The notes: generated by a model not told the origin, from the sequence alone. A DNA stretch of 59,168 bases from Oscillospiraceae bacterium (GCA_030533325.1 JAUNJJ010000009.1:1-59168); one strand, 5' to 3'; numbered from the stretch's first letter, positions 1 through 8,201 are shown. Numbers and translations: made by a program.

Positions 1-2
1 TT

Positions 3-215
3 TCACCAGTACCGGATAAAAATAAACCTCTTGATAAAACGGAATATAATGTTTTTCGAAGAAAATCAAGACAAATCCTTGTGGCAGAAATCCTTGTGTA
101 TGCCGTTAGTGTTTTAATGCAATGGTATATTATAATGGAATGTGTCAGTTTGTCACTTGGAATGGTGGCGGGTATGCTGGTGATGGGTAAAATAATGATA
201 AAGGAAGAATTTTAA
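3..215 (+). CDS. AgrB-like accessory gene regulator protein, C-terminal part (5' truncated by window edge)
   Basis: An open frame enters from the left edge and ends in TAA at 213-215, giving 70 residues. It opens with a proline-rich stretch (SPVPDKNKPLDKTEYNVFRR) and continues into two hydrophobic segments, which is how AgrB family membrane cysteine peptidases end (typically a proline/NKPL loop, basic residues, then the last helices). AgrB proteins cleave AgrD-like precursors and help export cyclic autoinducing peptides. The catalytic His/Cys would lie upstream and cannot be checked. Only two bases separate it from the next gene, so the two are almost certainly co-transcribed. The family call rests on this short tail. 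Confidence 0.65.
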   Translation, partial: SPVPDKNKPLDKTEYNVFRRKSRQILVAEILVYAVSVLMQWYIIMECVSLSLGMVAGMLVMGKIMIKEEF

Positions 216-217
216 TT

Positions 218-613
218 ATGACAAAATTACTGAAAAAATTAATAACTGCGGTTATTACAGTTTCTTGTTTAACAAGCGTAACTGTCCTAAGTGCAAACGC
301 GGCACTTGATGTTGATTCGTACTCAAAATTCACCTATGATAAATACGATGTTTCTACTGGATGTAGTCTGCTTAATAGATCAGGAGCAACGAGATATGCG
401 CAAACATCTCTGACAGCACATTTGGATGATGGTTCAATAAAATATGCGAATAATCATATGGAAGATTGTGCTAACGGATGTATGAGTTCCTGTTCATATT
501 TTACTGAATCTGGTTGGACTCATATAGAATCCACTGAATTCAGGGGAACATTATATTCAGGTACTTCTCCTGTTGGTACCCCTCTTTCAAACTGGAATAA
601 AACATTATATTAA
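218..613 (+). CDS. Small exported Cys-containing protein, unknown function
   Basis: This is a 131-residue protein with a clear Sec signal peptide: basic MTKLLKK, a hydrophobic core, and likely cleavage after SANA near residue 28. The mature part of about 103 residues has four cysteines, one near residue 49 and three clustered in EDCANGCMSSC, and is polar, rich in Ser/Thr/Tyr. It starts two bases after the AgrB-like stop codon and precedes an ABC transporter, the layout of secreted peptide or bacteriocin loci. It is too long for a normal AgrD and shows no AgrD signature. A lactococcin-972-like or other bacteriocin role is possible because such genes also sit beside FtsX/MacB-type transporters, but I do not recognise the family. 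Confidence 0.6.
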   Translation: MTKLLKKLITAVITVSCLTSVTVLSANAALDVDSYSKFTYDKYDVSTGCSLLNRSGATRYAQTSLTAHLDDGSIKYANNHMEDCANGCMSSCSYFTESGWTHIESTEFRGTLYSGTSPVGTPLSNWNKTLY

Positions 614-619
614 TAATCC

Positions 620-656
620 TGACGAATGAAAAGATTTTATATTTTTTCATTCGTCA
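620..656 (+). terminator. Perfect 13-bp hairpin between the exported protein gene and the ABC operon
   Basis: Arms at 620-632 and 644-656 are exactly complementary with an 11-base loop. The run of Ts lies in the loop and 3' arm rather than after the stem, so it may be a partial terminator or an mRNA-stabilising hairpin that sets a different expression level for the upstream peptide and the downstream transporter genes. Confidence 0.5.
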
Positions 657-685
657 AATATTTATTGAGGTAAATCTTAGTTATT

Positions 686-1846
686 ATGAAATATATATTG
701 AAAAATATAAAGTTATTTATAAAAAATGAAAAAATGATATTCATGCTTATAGTTATATGTGTAATAACTTCTTCGTTTATAATTATTTTTTCATACGGAC
801 TGTATCAGAACTACCGTATGGTTGAGGCTGATGAAGAGAGTAAAGTAAATTCTATTTATATAGAAATACTTGACAGTGATTCTGTAACAAAAGAAAAGCT
901 TAAAAGGTGCGTGTTTTCAGTTTCGGATAAAACGAATAAGCATATTACTATGTATGGAGCATATCCGGTTCTTGAAGACCTTGATAATCAGTATAAAACC
1001 AGGGTATTGAACAGATTTACTATTGAAAATAAAAAAATTAAGCGTTCTGAACTGTTTGAAAGAAACATTAAACAAAACGGTGAAATTATAACCGGATATT
1101 ATTTTACCGATGAGCAGGAAAAAAACGGTGATCTTGTTGCCTTATTGAATGTACCGGATGAATATAGAGAAAATAATACTGTATACAAAAATATTTCAGA
1201 ATTGGAAAGAAAAAGCCGGATTAAAATACAGGGAAAAGAATATGAGATTATTGGTTACCACACCGCCAGTTATGCACCACTTTTTCCGTTTGAGTCTCTG
1301 GATGAAGATACGGTGTTTCAGGATGAAATATTTATTTATTTTGACAGGCCGGTAAAGACTTCCCAGTATAATGAACTTAGGAATAATTTTGAAAAAACAT
1401 TTGGGAGTGCCATAAAATTTCCTGATATGTACTTCATAGAAAAAGAAAATACATATTTTTACAATACAATACTGATTATATCTGTACTTATAGCTTTTCT
1501 GTCAGCGGTGAATTTTTCTGCACTTTACAGATTCATACTGTCCAAAAGAATTAAGATGCTTGCTGTATTCAGAATATGCGGGTGTACCAAAGGAAGAGCA
1601 ATGATATTTTTTCTTGCTGAATGTATGATAATAACGGTTCCTTTATTTATATTAACGGCAATTATTTATAACGAACTGGTGATTCCTGTTTTTGATAATT
1701 ATTTTGAGTTTATAAGTGAAGTATACAGTGCTGATATTTATATGCGTATTTCAGGCATATACATAGTTACATCTCTTATTGTTCTTTTTGTAATGATAAA
1801 GGAATTTCTGAATAAATCCATTCGTGAAGAAAAGGAGGGTAAATAA
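686..1846 (+). CDS. FtsX/MacB-like ABC transporter permease (first of two)
   Basis: This 386-residue membrane protein has one N-terminal membrane helix (about residues 17-39), a large extracytoplasmic domain (about 40-255), then three C-terminal helices (about 255-280, 300-330, 350-375). That is the FtsX/MacB permease plan. Such permeases usually do not move substrate through a channel but use ATP-driven motion to act on extracellular peptides or confer peptide resistance. The gene overlaps the next permease by one base (TAATG), and a matching ATPase follows. Sequence similarity to known families is weak by eye, so the substrate is unknown; the neighbouring exported protein is the obvious candidate. 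Confidence 0.7.
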   Translation: MKYILKNIKLFIKNEKMIFMLIVICVITSSFIIIFSYGLYQNYRMVEADEESKVNSIYIEILDSDSVTKEKLKRCVFSVSDKTNKHITMYGAYPVLEDLDNQYKTRVLNRFTIENKKIKRSELFERNIKQNGEIITGYYFTDEQEKNGDLVALLNVPDEYRENNTVYKNISELERKSRIKIQGKEYEIIGYHTASYAPLFPFESLDEDTVFQDEIFIYFDRPVKTSQYNELRNNFEKTFGSAIKFPDMYFIEKENTYFYNTILIISVLIAFLSAVNFSALYRFILSKRIKMLAVFRICGCTKGRAMIFFLAECMIITVPLFILTAIIYNELVIPVFDNYFEFISEVYSADIYMRISGIYIVTSLIVLFVMIKEFLNKSIREEKEGK

Positions 1847-3045
1847 TGCTTCTTAAGCTGGGCGTCAGAAATCTGAAACATAATAAGCTTATGAACCTTC
1901 TTACTGTTCTCCAGATGTCAGCAACATTTATAATCCTGATAAGCATGATTTCAACAGTAATTTCACGTTTTACATATTATATTCCTGTAAAAGAATTCCT
2001 TGATAAAAAGGGAAATTTTTATACAGTATTTAATGTAATAAATCCTGATACAGGAGTTACTTTAAGAAGTACAGATGAGATATATAAATTATTAGGCGGA
2101 GAAAAAGAAATAACAGCTCAGTACAATGTCTGGCTAAAGTATGAAAAAGGAGAAAAAACTGACCGGTTTATAAGTTATGATGATAAATACGCTGAAATTT
2201 TCACGCCGGAACTGGAATGCGGACACTGGTTTAAAACTGACAGTACCGTTCATGAAACTATTCCTGTTGTTGTTTCTCAAAATGATTATGGACTTAAACC
2301 TGGAGATATAATAAATCTCAGCTGTTTTGACAATAAAGTTAAAGGGGAAATTATTGGTGTTCTCAGGGAAGATACGAAAATATTTTTGTTTCCTGATAAC
2401 TTTGATGCAAAGGTTGATTTCAGAACATTTTACCGGAATTACAGTTATGAACGTGAAGAAAGTGTGCTTTTCCTTATGCAGCAAAAAGATCTGCTGGATA
2501 AGCAGATTATTATGCAGCTAAATGGTAATGTGATGATTAATTATCCTGACAGCATTTCGGATGAGATTATTGAAAATGATGTTCGTAAAATGAAATCATT
2601 AAATACACTTCGATTTGAATCATCTGATAAAATGAAAAAAAACAGTATAGAATTTATTTTGTCTCAAATAAATGGTGTTTTACCTGTATTCATATGCATA
2701 GTAATATTAACACTTGTTGGTTCTGCAAGTATTTCTGCTCTTTCAGCAAGACATCAGCTAAAAAACTACGCCGTGTATTATATCTGCGGCTTAAAATGGA
2801 TGAACTGTGCGTGGGTAAATTTCTTTTCATCATTATTGTGCGTCAGCGCATCCCTGTTTTTAAGTATTGGAGGAATCTTTGTTCTGCAGATAAACGGACT
2901 GCTGAAAAATACAGTAATAGAACTGGGATTCTTTCAGATATCAGGCTGTATAGCAGTATCGTTGTTATATATCGGATTTTCTATGATTCTTCCAATGAGA
3001 ATAATAGGAAAAAATACACCGAATCAAATACTAAAATCAAATTGA
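1846..3045 (+). CDS. FtsX/MacB-like ABC transporter permease (second)
   Basis: The protein has 399 residues with the same plan as its upstream neighbour: an N-terminal helix (about 15-37), a long extracytoplasmic domain, and three C-terminal helices (about 275-300, 320-350, 365-390). It begins with a short amphipathic stretch (LLKLGVRNLKHNKLMN) typical of the cytoplasmic elbow of MacB/FtsX permeases. The one-base overlap with the preceding gene implies translational coupling. With the ATPase downstream it would form a heterodimeric-permease exporter or peptide-resistance pump. Two distinct permeases rather than a homodimer recall the DUF1430-type and BceAB-like peptide systems, but a specific assignment is not justified. 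Confidence 0.75.
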   Translation: MLLKLGVRNLKHNKLMNLLTVLQMSATFIILISMISTVISRFTYYIPVKEFLDKKGNFYTVFNVINPDTGVTLRSTDEIYKLLGGEKEITAQYNVWLKYEKGEKTDRFISYDDKYAEIFTPELECGHWFKTDSTVHETIPVVVSQNDYGLKPGDIINLSCFDNKVKGEIIGVLREDTKIFLFPDNFDAKVDFRTFYRNYSYEREESVLFLMQQKDLLDKQIIMQLNGNVMINYPDSISDEIIENDVRKMKSLNTLRFESSDKMKKNSIEFILSQINGVLPVFICIVILTLVGSASISALSARHQLKNYAVYYICGLKWMNCAWVNFFSSLLCVSASLFLSIGGIFVLQINGLLKNTVIELGFFQISGCIAVSLLYIGFSMILPMRIIGKNTPNQILKSN

Positions 3046-3056
3046 CGGGGGAAAAT

Positions 3057-3725
3057 ATGCTTGAACTAAAAAATATTTGCAAAGTATACAACAAAGGAAA
3101 GCCGAATGAATTCGAAGCACTTAAAGATATTGATTTAAAAGTTGAAGACGGAGAATTTGCAGCGGTAATCGGAAAATCCGGGGCCGGCAAATCAACCTTG
3201 CTCCATATTCTTGCCTGTATAGATAGTTATGAATCCGGTGAGTACATAATTGATAATATATCGGTATCAAAACTGAACGAAAAAAAGCTTGCCGAAATAC
3301 GAAACAGTAAAATAGGTCTTGTTATGCAGGATTTTGCTCTGGTTGATGAATTTTCATGTGTGGAAAATGTGCTGCTTCCACTCGATTTTGCTGTAAATAA
3401 AAAAAAGAACCGTACTGAACTTGCAATGAAGGCGTTAAAATCAGTCGGAATGGATGACATGGCCAGAAAGCCTGTAAATAAATTATCCGGTGGTCAGAAA
3501 CAGCGTGTTGCAATAGCAAGAGCTATTGTGAACGAGCCATCTGTAATACTTGCAGATGAACCGACCGGAGCACTTGATTCCAGAACATCTGATGAAATTA
3601 TGGGGGTGTTTTACAAACTGAATGAACAGGGTAAAACCGTTGTTATTGTAACTCATGATCCGAAAGTTGCAGAACAGTGTAACAGAATAATAGAAATTTC
3701 GGACGGAAGTATTGTTAGAAAATAA
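3057..3725 (+). CDS. ABC transporter ATP-binding protein (MacB/LolD type)
   Basis: The protein has 222 residues from the ATG at 3057, which follows a GGGGGAA ribosome-binding site at 3047-3053; longer in-frame upstream codons overlap the permease gene and are not used. Seen directly: Walker A GKSGAGKST at residues 39-47, Q-loop VMQDFAL, signature LSGGQKQRVAIARA, Walker B followed by DEPTGALD, and the H-loop in VIVTHD. The DEPTGALD box and short length are typical of MacB/LolD-type ATPases partnering FtsX-like permeases. It is 11 bases downstream of the second permease and completes the transporter. Confidence 0.95.
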   Translation: MLELKNICKVYNKGKPNEFEALKDIDLKVEDGEFAAVIGKSGAGKSTLLHILACIDSYESGEYIIDNISVSKLNEKKLAEIRNSKIGLVMQDFALVDEFSCVENVLLPLDFAVNKKKNRTELAMKALKSVGMDDMARKPVNKLSGGQKQRVAIARAIVNEPSVILADEPTGALDSRTSDEIMGVFYKLNEQGKTVVIVTHDPKVAEQCNRIIEISDGSIVRK

Positions 3726-3891
3726 TTGCAGAACTGTTTTGAATATCCCCTTAACTCAATACATTTCAACTGCACAGATTGAAATATTTTTATTTGATGA
3801 ATCATTTTCGCAGTATAAAAAGTATTTAAGATAAAGAGAAATAATCATGCGGCAGATTTCATATTTTTATGAGAAGGGAAAAGTGATTATA

Positions 3892-4782
3892 ATGAAAAAA
3901 ATCATTTCTTTTATTTTATGTCTTTCACTTGCAGCTGGTATGGGTTTGCCGGCTTTTGCAGATGTAAATGTGTCTTCGAATAAAGCTCAGGCTGCTTCAA
4001 TACCAGCCATGGGAACTATTACGGTAACCGTTATTGATGAAGAAACAAACGAACCTTTTACAGAAGACAGAAAATCTTTTGGAATTGTTGGATCACCAAA
4101 AGGTATGTCTAATGGTGCCGGAGGTGCTGTTTACCTTGGAGGATTTAATCCTTCTGAAAAAAATCCGTGTACTTTTGAAAATGTCAATACAAATTTCTCA
4201 TACACCATTCAATATTCAGGAATGGATTATGACGGATACTCATACTTTATAGACAGTGAAAAGAGTAATCAGGATATTGTTTTTACAGACAGTGCAGATA
4301 TAGATATAACTGTTTATATGAAAAAACATGTATGGAGTGAAAATGAAAGTTCAATTCTGACGGGAGATATCAATTCTGACGGTGCTCTGAATGTAATGGA
4401 CGTTTTGAGATTTCAGAAATGGCTGACTGGTTCTTCAGATGCTGATACTTTAACTATTTCAGCTGTTGATTTAAACAAGGACGGAAAAGTTAATATAGTT
4501 GATTTATGCCTGCTGAAGAGTATTTTGTTAAATCCTTCATTAATTATTTCCCCGTCTTCTGTACCACTTGCAGAACCACTTAAAACATCTTATATGCCTG
4601 GTGAAACCGTAACATTGAAACTTTTTACAGCAACAGAACACTATTATAACGTTTATGTGAATGATGAGAAAATAAACTTAAGCAGTTCAGATATGGAATT
4701 TACAGTATACACCTTTGAAATGCCAGCCAAAGATACAGTTATAAGGATTGAGTCAGTAGATGTTGAAATTCCGCTTCCCTGA
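3892..4782 (+). CDS. Exported dockerin-containing protein without a recognised catalytic domain
   Basis: The protein has 296 residues from the ATG at 3892, which directly begins a signal peptide (MKKIISFILC, cleavage after AFA near residue 23); an ATG 45 bases upstream would precede it with a non-signal sequence. Residues about 40-145 form a beta-rich region resembling CnaB/transthyretin-like folds. Residues 157-213 are a type-I dockerin with two calcium loops (GDINSDGALNVMD and VDLNKDGKVNIVD). A C-terminal beta domain of about 80 residues follows. The dockerin would attach it to a cellulosomal scaffoldin cohesin. No glycoside hydrolase motif is visible, so it may be an adaptor, binding or inhibitor-like cellulosome component. 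Confidence 0.8.
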   Translation: MKKIISFILCLSLAAGMGLPAFADVNVSSNKAQAASIPAMGTITVTVIDEETNEPFTEDRKSFGIVGSPKGMSNGAGGAVYLGGFNPSEKNPCTFENVNTNFSYTIQYSGMDYDGYSYFIDSEKSNQDIVFTDSADIDITVYMKKHVWSENESSILTGDINSDGALNVMDVLRFQKWLTGSSDADTLTISAVDLNKDGKVNIVDLCLLKSILLNPSLIISPSSVPLAEPLKTSYMPGETVTLKLFTATEHYYNVYVNDEKINLSSSDMEFTVYTFEMPAKDTVIRIESVDVEIPLP

Positions 4783-4793
4783 ATAATAAAATG

Positions 4794-4835
4794 ATAACAG
4801 TCGGAGATAAGTCTCTGGCTGTTATTATTTTATTA
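4794..4835 (+). terminator. Intrinsic terminator after the dockerin gene
   Basis: The arms ATAACAGTCGGAGA and TCTCTGGCTGTTAT (4794-4807 and 4812-4825) pair with a four-base loop and two G-U/mismatch positions, and are followed by a T-rich tail (TATTTTATTAT). Confidence 0.75.
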
Positions 4836-5021
4836 TGCTTAAATCGACAAACGCATCAAACAGAAAAAATTCTGATTATTTGAAAAAACATGTAATCTTT
4901 AAGGTAAACGGTGCTTATATAAGTGAAGGCTTTCGTAAATCAGTTGACTAAAAAATATATTTGTGATAAACTAAAACGTAAGTTAGTAGATTACGAGTTA
5001 GTTTGCTGAAAGGGTGATACA

Positions 5022-5274
5022 ATGAAATTTTACTGCAGAGAAAATGAACTTGGGAAACTTAACAAACGTTATGAAAACGGAAACTGGGAATGTGTTATTA
5101 TATACAGAAGACGTCGTGTCGGGAAAACTGCGCTTATAAGTGAATTCTGCAAAGGGAAACCGGCTGTATATTTTTCCGCACTGAATTCTTCTTCACAGGA
5201 AAACCTGGAAGTTCTTATCTGCGGCTGAGGAACAGGGAGTAAAACTTATTACTCTCGAAGATATGTACCGGTAA
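5022..5274 (+). pseudogene. Remnant of an archaeal-type AAA ATPase (DUF234-associated family), internally deleted
   Basis: The first 66 codons encode a typical N-terminus of this family: MKFYCRENELGKLNKRY, then a P-loop written as RRRRVGKTALISEF, where family members normally have GRRRVGKT. At about 5218 the frame changes, and the +1 frame reads straight into the usual family C-terminus (AAEEQGVKLITLEDMYR, stop at 5272-5274). About 1.1-1.2 kb of the normal coding region (full-length proteins are about 450 residues) is therefore missing and the ends are joined out of frame. It keeps a weak ribosome-binding site (AAAGGGTG) and starts at 5022. Non-functional by inspection. Confidence 0.8.
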
Positions 5275-5456
5275 ATTTGCTGTAGAAATGTTTATTTCTG
5301 CTGTTTTTTACGAAATAACAATGGTAAAACAAAAAAATGTTATCTGAAAAATGCATAGAAAATAATATCATAAAATCCGATAATAATATGTATTCTATAT
5401 AATCAAAAAATATTTTTGTTTTGATTAATCATATTATAGTATCGGAGGTAATATTT

Positions 5457-6161
5457 ATGTGGAATCGTCGCGAACTTAAGGAAAATGCAAAAATATCATT
5501 AAATGCAAACTACTGGCGCTCAGTTGCAGCCGGACTTGTTGCTGTAATTGCAGCCGGGGGTACAGCCAGGTTGAATCTGAATCAGTCTGCTACAGATGAA
5601 GATATACTTAATGTATTATCAACAGAATCTGATCCGTTAGCTGTAATATCATACCTTTTTGGATATCTCTCTGTACTGATGTTTTTTTCCGTTTTAGGGT
5701 CACTTCTGAAAATATTTTTACTGAATCCCCTTGCAGTTGGATGTGATAAGTTTTTTATAAACAGCAGAGAGACTGGCGGAGAAGAATTATCACATTTAAA
5801 ATGGTCGTTTGCAACTGATTATAATAAAATAGTACTGTCAGTATTTTTAAGGGATTTGTTTATCGGATTATGGTCACTTCTTTTTATTATTCCCGGAATT
5901 ATAAAGTCCTACGAATACCGGATGGTTTCATACATTCTCGCAGACCAGCCTGAACTTACACGTAAAGAGGCATTTGAACTAAGCAGAAAAATGATGAACG
6001 GAAACAAGTGGAATGCTTTTGTACTTGATTTATCATTTATCGGATGGGGATTCCTTACAGCTATAACATTCGGAATACTTGGTATATTCTATGTAAACCC
6101 TTATATCCAGCATACAAATGCTGCTTTGTACCTTAAACTCAAAGAAGTAAACTGCTTCTAA
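5457..6161 (+). CDS. DUF975 family integral membrane protein
   Basis: The protein has 234 residues from the ATG at 5457, chosen because a strong GGAGGT lies nine bases upstream; the longer frame from 5421 places the ribosome-binding site inside the gene. It begins MWNRRELKENAKISLN, the hallmark opening of DUF975 proteins, followed by four to five membrane segments (about 23-40, 80-108, 135-165, 190-225) and the loop IIPGIIKSYEYRMVSYILAD, a conserved family element. The function of DUF975 is unknown. It appears monocistronic and ends in a bidirectional terminator shared with mscL. Confidence 0.85.
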   Translation: MWNRRELKENAKISLNANYWRSVAAGLVAVIAAGGTARLNLNQSATDEDILNVLSTESDPLAVISYLFGYLSVLMFFSVLGSLLKIFLLNPLAVGCDKFFINSRETGGEELSHLKWSFATDYNKIVLSVFLRDLFIGLWSLLFIIPGIIKSYEYRMVSYILADQPELTRKEAFELSRKMMNGNKWNAFVLDLSFIGWGFLTAITFGILGIFYVNPYIQHTNAALYLKLKEVNCF

Positions 6162-6163
6162 AA

Positions 6164-6196
6164 AAATCCGCCGGTATAATTCATGCCGGCGGATTT
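6164..6196. terminator. Bidirectional terminator between DUF975 gene and mscL
   Basis: The 14-base arms AAATCCGCCGGTAT and ATGCCGGCGGATTT (6164-6177, 6183-6196) pair with one G-U and a five-base loop. A-rich sequence on the left and T-rich on the right serves both converging transcripts. Confidence 0.85.
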
Positions 6197-6200
6197 AATA

Positions 6201-6659
6201 TTATTTTTCCTTAAGTATGTCTCTGATTTCTGTAAGAAGAACTTCTTCCTTTGTTGGCTCCGGTTCAGCAGGAGCTTCCGGTTCTTCAGGTTTCTTACCT
6301 ATAGCCATTGCAGCATTAACAGCTTTTACCATGATAAAAAGTATGAGAGCCATAATCAGAAAATTTATTACAGCTGAAATAAATGAACCATAGTCAAAGG
6401 CCACTCCGTTAATGGTAAACTTACCACCAACAAGAATAAGATTGCCGTTCTCGTCCTTCTGACAGCCACCTGTTATAAGTGCGATAAGCGGATTGATGAA
6501 ACTGCTTGTAAGTGCAGTAACAATGTTCTGAAATGCAGCACCGATGATAACGCCGACTGCAAGGTTCATTACATTGCCTTTGGAAATAAATTCCTTGAAT
6601 TCATCGATGAGCCCCTTTTTGCTTTTGATAATTTCTTTGAGATCTTTTTCTTTAGCCAT
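6201..6659 (-). CDS. mscL: Large-conductance mechanosensitive channel MscL
   Basis: The protein has 152 residues reading from an ATG whose first base is 6659 on the minus strand. An AAAGGA lies at a normal distance for this start but almost touches the alternative GTG at 6668. Characteristic features: cytoplasmic N-terminus MAKEKDLKEI, then FKEFISKGNVMNLAVGVIIG leading into TM1, a short extracellular loop with two Gly and one Cys, TM2 (about 80-105), and a charged C-terminal helix. MscL opens at high membrane tension to release solutes during hypo-osmotic shock. It is monocistronic and convergent with its neighbour. Confidence 0.95.
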   Translation of the reverse strand: MAKEKDLKEIIKSKKGLIDEFKEFISKGNVMNLAVGVIIGAAFQNIVTALTSSFINPLIALITGGCQKDENGNLILVGGKFTINGVAFDYGSFISAVINFLIMALILFIMVKAVNAAMAIGKKPEEPEAPAEPEPTKEEVLLTEIRDILKEK

Positions 6660-6824
6660 TTTAAGCACGTCCTTTAATGTATTTTTATAGTATACTATTA
6701 ATTATAGCTTAATTATCGAAAAAATACTATTATTAAGATTATACAAAAATACCTGTCAAAAAATCTGTGAATAGCAGAAAAAATTCGTTCACAAAAAATT
6801 TACAATTTAAACAGATAAAAAAAC

Positions 6825-6853
6825 TTGCATTATTTTCGTGCATATGATATAAT
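6825..6853 (+). promoter_or_regulatory. Promoter of the ribosomal protein super-operon
   Basis: TTGCAT (6825-6830), a 17-base spacer and TATAAT (6848-6853) form a near-consensus vegetative promoter. It is about 320 bases upstream of the rpsJ start and no other comparably good promoter precedes rpsJ. Confidence 0.8.
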
Positions 6854-6859
6854 TAGAAA

Positions 6860-7173
6860 GCAGTCGGGATTTGACTGCGAAGTTGATATGCGATGAAGCG
6901 AAAGGTTGCTGTCGGTATGACGGGGAATTTTCGTGGAGTATGTCCGATTTTAAACCGGGCGATTGTAATAACGAACACTGTGTGTGATTTAAACTGGGTC
7001 TGATATGCTCATTCTGTGCATTTTCAGGGTCGGTCTAAACCTGTGTTGTGTTATGAAGTCTGGAAACTATATGTTTTGCAGACTTTTTTAGTATGGTGAC
7101 GCAGGAAACACACGGCTAAGTGTTACGAATTAAAAACAATGCCCCCCGCAAATTCTATAAGGAGGCGAAAAAA
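6860..7173 (+). promoter_or_regulatory. Long 5' leader of the S10 operon with internal terminator-like hairpin
   Basis: About 310 bases separate the predicted transcription start from the rpsJ start codon, with no convincing ORF. The region contains GC-rich potential stems. Near its end, a hairpin with arms AAGTCTG/CAGACTT (7056-7062, 7079-7085) is followed by six Ts, i.e. an intrinsic terminator ahead of the first gene. A second small hairpin (AACAC...GTGTT around 7108-7126) follows. This suggests attenuation control, as known for S10 leaders in other bacteria, but I cannot match it to a named leader family. Confidence 0.5.
7056..7090 (+). terminator. Terminator-like hairpin inside the S10 leader
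   Basis: The seven-base arms 7056-7062 and 7079-7085 can extend inward by a few A-T pairs and are followed directly by TTTTTT. Its position, 80 bases before the rpsJ ribosome-binding site, makes it a candidate attenuator rather than an end-of-gene terminator. Confidence 0.6.
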
Positions 7174-7488
7174 ATGGCTGAAAAGGAAAAGATCAGAATC
7201 AAGATCAAGGGTTATGAACACGCTGTAGTTGATGCAGCAGCTGCTAAGATAGTTGAAGCTGCAAAGAGAAGCGGTGCAAGAGTTTCAGGACCTATTCCGC
7301 TGCCGACTGATAAGGAGATAGTTACTATTCTTCGTGCCGTACACAAGTACAAGGATAGCCGTGAACAGTTCGAAATGAGAACTCACAAGAGACTTATCGA
7401 CATTATCAGACCGACAAACAAAACAATGGAAACACTCGGTAATCTCGAGATTCCAGCTGGTGTGCTCATCGAAATGTCTGAAAAGTAA
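7174..7488 (+). CDS. rpsJ: 30S ribosomal protein S10
   Basis: The protein has 104 residues from the ATG at 7174, which follows AAGGAGGCGAAAAAA; the open frame extends upstream but without a usable start site. It carries the family signatures [20 protein letters not shown] and [14 protein letters not shown], the loop region that contacts 16S rRNA and, as NusE, binds NusB/NusG in antitermination. First gene of the super-operon, so it may be the point of autogenous control through the leader. Length and sequence are normal. Confidence 0.97.
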   Translation: MAEKEKIRIKIKGYEHAVVDAAAAKIVEAAKRSGARVSGPIPLPTDKEIVTILRAVHKYKDSREQFEMRTHKRLIDIIRPTNKTMETLGNLEIPAGVLIEMSEK

Positions 7489-7550
7489 TTTCGGTAGATG
7501 CATCAAAGTCATGTTGACCACGTGTCAACCAATAACTTAGGAGGATTAAA

Positions 7551-8183
7551 ATGCAGAAATCTATTATCGGTAAGAAAATCGGTATGACACAGATTTTCGA
7601 CGAAACAGGAAAAGTAATTCCTGTAACAGTTATCGAAGCTGGTCCTTGCGTAGTTGTTCAGAAGAAGACAATCGAAAACGATGGTTATGAATCAGTTCAG
7701 CTCGGATACGGCGACGTTAAACTCAAGAACGTAACAAAGCCATTACAGGGTCACTTCAAGAAGGCTGATGTTGCCTGCAAGAAGACACTTAAGGAATTCA
7801 GACTTGATGACTGCAGCGCAGTTAATGTAGGCGATGTACTTAAGGCTGATGTATTTGCAGTAGGCGATGCAGTTGACGTAAGCGGCGTAAGCAAAGGTAA
7901 GGGCTTCCAGGGTACAATCAAGCGTAACAATCAGGCAAGACTCAAGTCTACACACGGTACAGGCCCTGTTCACAGACATGCTGGTTCAATGGGCGCATGT
8001 TCATCACCTTCACGTATCTACAAGGGCAAGGCTCTTCCGGGTCACATGGGTGCTGAAAATGTAACTGTTCAGAATCTTGAAGTTGTAAAGATTGACGTTG
8101 AAAATAATCTTATTGCACTCAAGGGTGCTGTTCCGGGTCCTAAGGGCGGAATAGTTTGCATCGTTGACAGCGTAAAGGCTTAA
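7551..8183 (+). CDS. rplC: 50S ribosomal protein L3
   Basis: This 210-residue protein begins [16 protein letters not shown], the classic L3 start. The long loop reaching the peptidyl-transferase centre is seen as [12 protein letters not shown], then [17 protein letters not shown] and [18 protein letters not shown]3 is an early-assembly protein binding 23S rRNA near the 3' end and helping shape the A-site. It follows rpsJ by 62 bases with its own AGGAGG site. No unusual feature apart from Cys at the loop position following GSMGA. Confidence 0.97.
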   Translation: MQKSIIGKKIGMTQIFDETGKVIPVTVIEAGPCVVVQKKTIENDGYESVQLGYGDVKLKNVTKPLQGHFKKADVACKKTLKEFRLDDCSAVNVGDVLKADVFAVGDAVDVSGVSKGKGFQGTIKRNNQARLKSTHGTGPVHRHAGSMGACSSPSRIYKGKALPGHMGAENVTVQNLEVVKIDVENNLIALKGAVPGPKGGIVCIVDSVKA

Positions 8184-8201
8184 TGAAAGGAGGAAGCATA
8201 A

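Noticed and set aside
218-613. Lactococcin-972-type bacteriocin
   Set aside because: Size and context (next to FtsX-like transporter) fit, but I could not see the family's characteristic C-terminal pattern, so it was left as an unknown exported protein.
2694-3056. A longer reading frame continuing upstream of the ABC ATPase start
   Set aside because: It overlaps the second permease gene by more than 300 bases and the translation before 3057 resembles nothing; the ATG at 3057 has a strong ribosome-binding site and gives a normal ATPase N-terminus.
6183-6377. ORF antisense to mscL
   Set aside because: It begins within the terminator and overlaps a clear mscL gene on the other strand; no ribosome-binding site.
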